From assembly GCA_027364995.1 (NCBI GenBank), contig DAHXOG010000034.1, positions 1-7,336 on the forward strand: a DNA stretch of 7,336 nt, given 5' to 3'. This document shows positions 6,053 through 7,336 of the stretch, one piece after another (positions within the stretch are counted from its first letter, which is position 1; each line of letters opens with the position of its first letter). The stretch is from Candidatus Mancarchaeum sp. Lineage in GTDB: Archaea; Micrarchaeota; Micrarchaeia; Micrarchaeales; Micrarchaeaceae. A program made the position numbers and the translations under genes. Under the pieces are notes generated by a model, which saw nothing but the letters and a program-made list of their open reading frames with translations, had not been told where the DNA came from and ran no database searches.

Positions 6053-6520
6053 ATGAGCGATGTTATAATAAATGGACTGATAGAGGGCGGAAAAGCGACA
6101 GGAGGACCACCGTTTGGTCCGGCGCTTGGCCCACTAGGAGTGAACATAAACGCAATAATAGCGGAGATAAACAAGAAGACTGCAGATTTTTCAGGCATAA
6201 AGGTGCCTGTAAAGGTAATAGTAGACCCATCCACCAAGAGCTACAAGGTCGAGGTAGGAATGCCTCCTACAAGCGCACTGATACTCAAGGAGATAGGCGT
6301 AGCGTCAGGCGCAAAGGCGAAGGACGAGGTCGTAGGCAACATAACCATGGACCAGGTAAAGAAGATAGCAAAGTCCAAGGACGCCAAGCTTTACGGAAAA
6401 AGCCTAGCCGAGAAGGTCAATCAGGTGCTTGGCACATGCAAGAGCATGGGAGTGAATTGCGAGAACGAAAATCCAAAGGCCATAATAGCGCGCATAAAAT
6501 CGGGAGAACTGAAGCTTTGA
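6053..6520 (+). CDS. rpl11: Ribosomal protein L11 (uL11), archaeal type
   Basis: L11 sits at the base of the ribosomal stalk, binds 23S rRNA in the GTPase-associated centre and takes part in factor-dependent GTP hydrolysis. From ATG 6053 it has 155 residues. The N-terminal domain has IEGGKATGGPPFGPALGPLG (10-29), the proline-rich stalk-factor-binding surface. The middle has VEVGMPPTSALILKEIG (66-82). The C-terminal rRNA-binding domain has GNITMDQVKKIAKSK (95-109) and GTCKSMGVNCENENPKAI (127-144), with the longer archaeal/eukaryotic tail. ATG 6041 is in frame (adding MRES) and would overlap the spt5 end. ATG 6053, 4 bases after the spt5 stop with GTGA at 6045-6048 as ribosome-binding site, matches the family start better. 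Its stop overlaps the next gene's start by four bases. Confidence 0.94.
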   Translation: MSDVIINGLIEGGKATGGPPFGPALGPLGVNINAIIAEINKKTADFSGIKVPVKVIVDPSTKSYKVEVGMPPTSALILKEIGVASGAKAKDEVVGNITMDQVKKIAKSKDAKLYGKSLAEKVNQVLGTCKSMGVNCENENPKAIIARIKSGELKL

Positions 6521-7188
6521 ACCCATCGAAGCTTACACGCAAGGATCTTATGGCCCTATACGGCTCCATGCGTTCACGCTTCGGCTTCCTTGACTGGTGG
6601 CCCGGCGATTCCGCTGATGAGGTATTCATAGGCGCAATACTCACCCAGAACACATCATGGAAGAACGTGGAGAAGGCCATAGCTAACCTTTCTGATTACG
6701 GGCTACTGGGCGTAAGCCAAATCGCCGATGCAAGCTTATCGCGAATAGAGAAGGCGATAAGGCCAAGCGGGTACTATAAGCAAAAGGCCCTGAGGCTTAA
6801 GTCCATATGCTCAGGCATAATGCACAACTACGGGTCGCTGGGCTCATTATTCAGTATAAAAATGCCTAAGCTAAGGGAAACCCTATTATCCATGAACGGC
6901 ATAGGCCCGGAAACCGCAGACTCAATAATACTATACGCTGCTGAAAAGCCAACCTTCGTAATAGATGCCTATACCAGAAGGATAATGAACAGGGTGTTCG
7001 GCACAAGCCCGGAAATAGGATACGAATCCCTGAAGCTGTGCTTCGAGTCCAAGCTTAAAAGGGACATAACGCTTTTCAACGATTACCATGCGCAATTCGT
7101 AGAGCTCGGCAAGAATTATTGCAGGAGCAGGCCGATATGCAATGGATGCCCAGTCAATAGCATGTGCAGGTACGCCAATTCAGGGTAA
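6517..7188 (+). CDS. Endonuclease III-like HhH-GPD DNA glycosylase with FeS cluster (COG2231-like)
   Basis: It belongs to the base-excision-repair superfamily of endonuclease III and most resembles the branch containing Helicobacter MagIII (3-methyladenine glycosylase). From TTG 6517 it has 223 residues. Visible are the N-terminal WWP (27-29), the very characteristic AILTQNTSWKNVEKAI (40-55) and IRPSGYYKQKALRLK (81-95). The helix-hairpin-helix is LSMNGIGPETADSIILYA (124-141), and the catalytic Asp150 lies in FVIDAYTRRI. Four cysteines (202, 208, 211, 217) can hold a 4Fe-4S cluster. The Lys that gives endonuclease III its lyase activity (Lys120) is Glu132, so this is likely a monofunctional glycosylase. 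The cysteine spacing is C-x5-C-x2-C-x5-C rather than x6-x2-x5. TTG overlaps the L11 stop as TTGA, with GGGAGA (6502-6507) upstream. ATG 6436 would lie deep inside rpl11 and is unlikely; ATG 6550 would cut the first helix. The substrate cannot be read from the sequence. Confidence 0.85.
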   Translation: MNPSKLTRKDLMALYGSMRSRFGFLDWWPGDSADEVFIGAILTQNTSWKNVEKAIANLSDYGLLGVSQIADASLSRIEKAIRPSGYYKQKALRLKSICSGIMHNYGSLGSLFSIKMPKLRETLLSMNGIGPETADSIILYAAEKPTFVIDAYTRRIMNRVFGTSPEIGYESLKLCFESKLKRDITLFNDYHAQFVELGKNYCRSRPICNGCPVNSMCRYANSG

Positions 7189-7281
7189 ATGCCCATTTGT
7201 GAATTTTGCAAACATCAACATTGTTGGGCAGTTATATCGCATAATCTGCATACTACAAGAAAACCTATAAATATATGGTAA
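7189..7281 (+). CDS. Candidate 30-residue Cys/His-rich microprotein
   Basis: ATG 7189 directly follows the glycosylase TAA, with CAGGG a few bases upstream, and the ORF ends at TAA 7279-7281. The product begins MPICEFCKHQHCW, giving a C-x2-C pair followed by H-x-H-C, a plausible single zinc site. The rest (AVISHNLHTTRKPINIW) is unremarkable. Very small zinc-binding proteins are common in archaea, and a zero-base junction is also used between tmk and pduO. Against it, the region has spacer-like base composition and the ORF runs over the TATA box of the next gene. I do not recognise a family, and chance is a real possibility. Confidence 0.25.
   Translation: MPICEFCKHQHCWAVISHNLHTTRKPINIW
7265..7273 (+). 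promoter_or_regulatory. BRE and TATA box of the right-edge gene
   Basis: CTATAAATA is preceded by a purine-rich AAGAAAAC (7257-7264), a good match to an archaeal BRE-TATA pair and the clearest promoter in the window. It predicts a transcription start near 7295, about ten bases before ATG 7305. Confidence 0.65.
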
Positions 7282-7304
7282 ACAACTGTTATACTGGTAA
7301 TAAT

Positions 7305-7336
7305 ATGGCAAGTGCATCAAGATTAAGCAGCAAAAT
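7305..7336 (+). CDS. Start of an unidentified gene, cut by the right edge
   Basis: ATG 7305 opens a frame reading MASASRLSSK to the window end. GGTAAT lies shortly upstream, and the predicted transcription start is about ten bases before. An in-frame ATG at 7275 would lie upstream of that start point, so 7305 is preferred. Ten residues are too few to name a family. Confidence 0.45.
   Translation, partial: MASASRLSSK

Noticed and set aside
5830..6237. Reverse-strand ORF of 135 codons across the spt5/rpl11 junction
   Set aside because: Both genes on the forward strand are unambiguous, and the antisense product has no recognisable motif.
6436..6516. ATG 6436 as the start of the DNA glycosylase gene
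   Set aside because: It would add 27 residues encoded inside rpl11 in another frame. The added sequence is charged and unlike the family, and TTG 6517 has a GGGAGA site and the classic TTGA overlap.
7191..7229. GCCCA...TGGGC as a terminator hairpin after the glycosylase
   Set aside because: Only five pairs with a loop of almost 30 bases and no oligo-T run after it; too weak to call.
1..7336. CRISPR arrays, insertion sequences, tRNA or rRNA genes
   Set aside because: I saw no regularly spaced repeats, transposase-like protein, terminal inverted repeats or tRNA/rRNA signatures on either strand.

Overview
This window looks like chromosomal DNA of an archaeon. The evidence is a short Spt5 (NGN plus one KOW domain), an archaeal-type L11, the tRNA methyltransferase Trm5, and TATA boxes lying about 25 bases upstream of likely transcription starts. 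Compact gene spacing, frequent ATA isoleucine codons, GTG/TTG starts and moderate G+C would fit a DPANN archaeon of the Micrarchaeota/ARMAN kind. That placement is an impression from style, not something the sequence proves.

Layout. (1) Positions 2-676: the 3' part of a low-G+C, Asn/Ser/Thr/Tyr-rich, probably secreted and glycosylated protein, cut by the left edge. (2) 677-912: mostly intergenic, with a possible 37-residue reverse-strand gene and the promoter for the next operon. (3) 913-2088: thymidylate kinase (tmk) and a PduO-type cobalamin adenosyltransferase, with no base between them. (4) 2103-3327, reverse strand: scpA-scpB, the non-SMC subunits of condensin. They meet pduO tail to tail at a perfect 10-bp palindrome whose arms hold both stop codons. 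(5) 3328-3456: a divergent promoter region between scpA and htpX. (6) 3457-4434: the membrane zinc protease HtpX, convergent with (7) trm5 on the reverse strand (4450-5517). (8) 5518-5595: an AT-rich divergent promoter. (9) 5596-7188: spt5, rpl11 and an endonuclease III-like DNA glycosylase in one tight transcription unit. (10) 7189-7336: a possible 30-residue Cys/His microprotein ORF, a clear TATA box, and the first codons of a gene that runs off the right edge.

How the genes fit together. tmk makes dTDP. Adenosylcobalamin is the cofactor of class II ribonucleotide reductase, so the tmk-pduO pair suggests a dNTP-supply operon. ScpAB serves chromosome segregation. Spt5 and L11 belong to the ancient transcription/translation operon, but the usual secE before and rpl1-rpl10-rpl12 after are absent, and a repair glycosylase occupies the downstream slot.

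Most of the window is ordinary core genome. I see no CRISPR array, transposon, rRNA or tRNA, and no convincing new multi-gene system. The points most worth checking are the Trm5 catalytic-motif substitution, the two candidate small proteins, the stop-codon palindrome, and the glycosylase coupled to rpl11.
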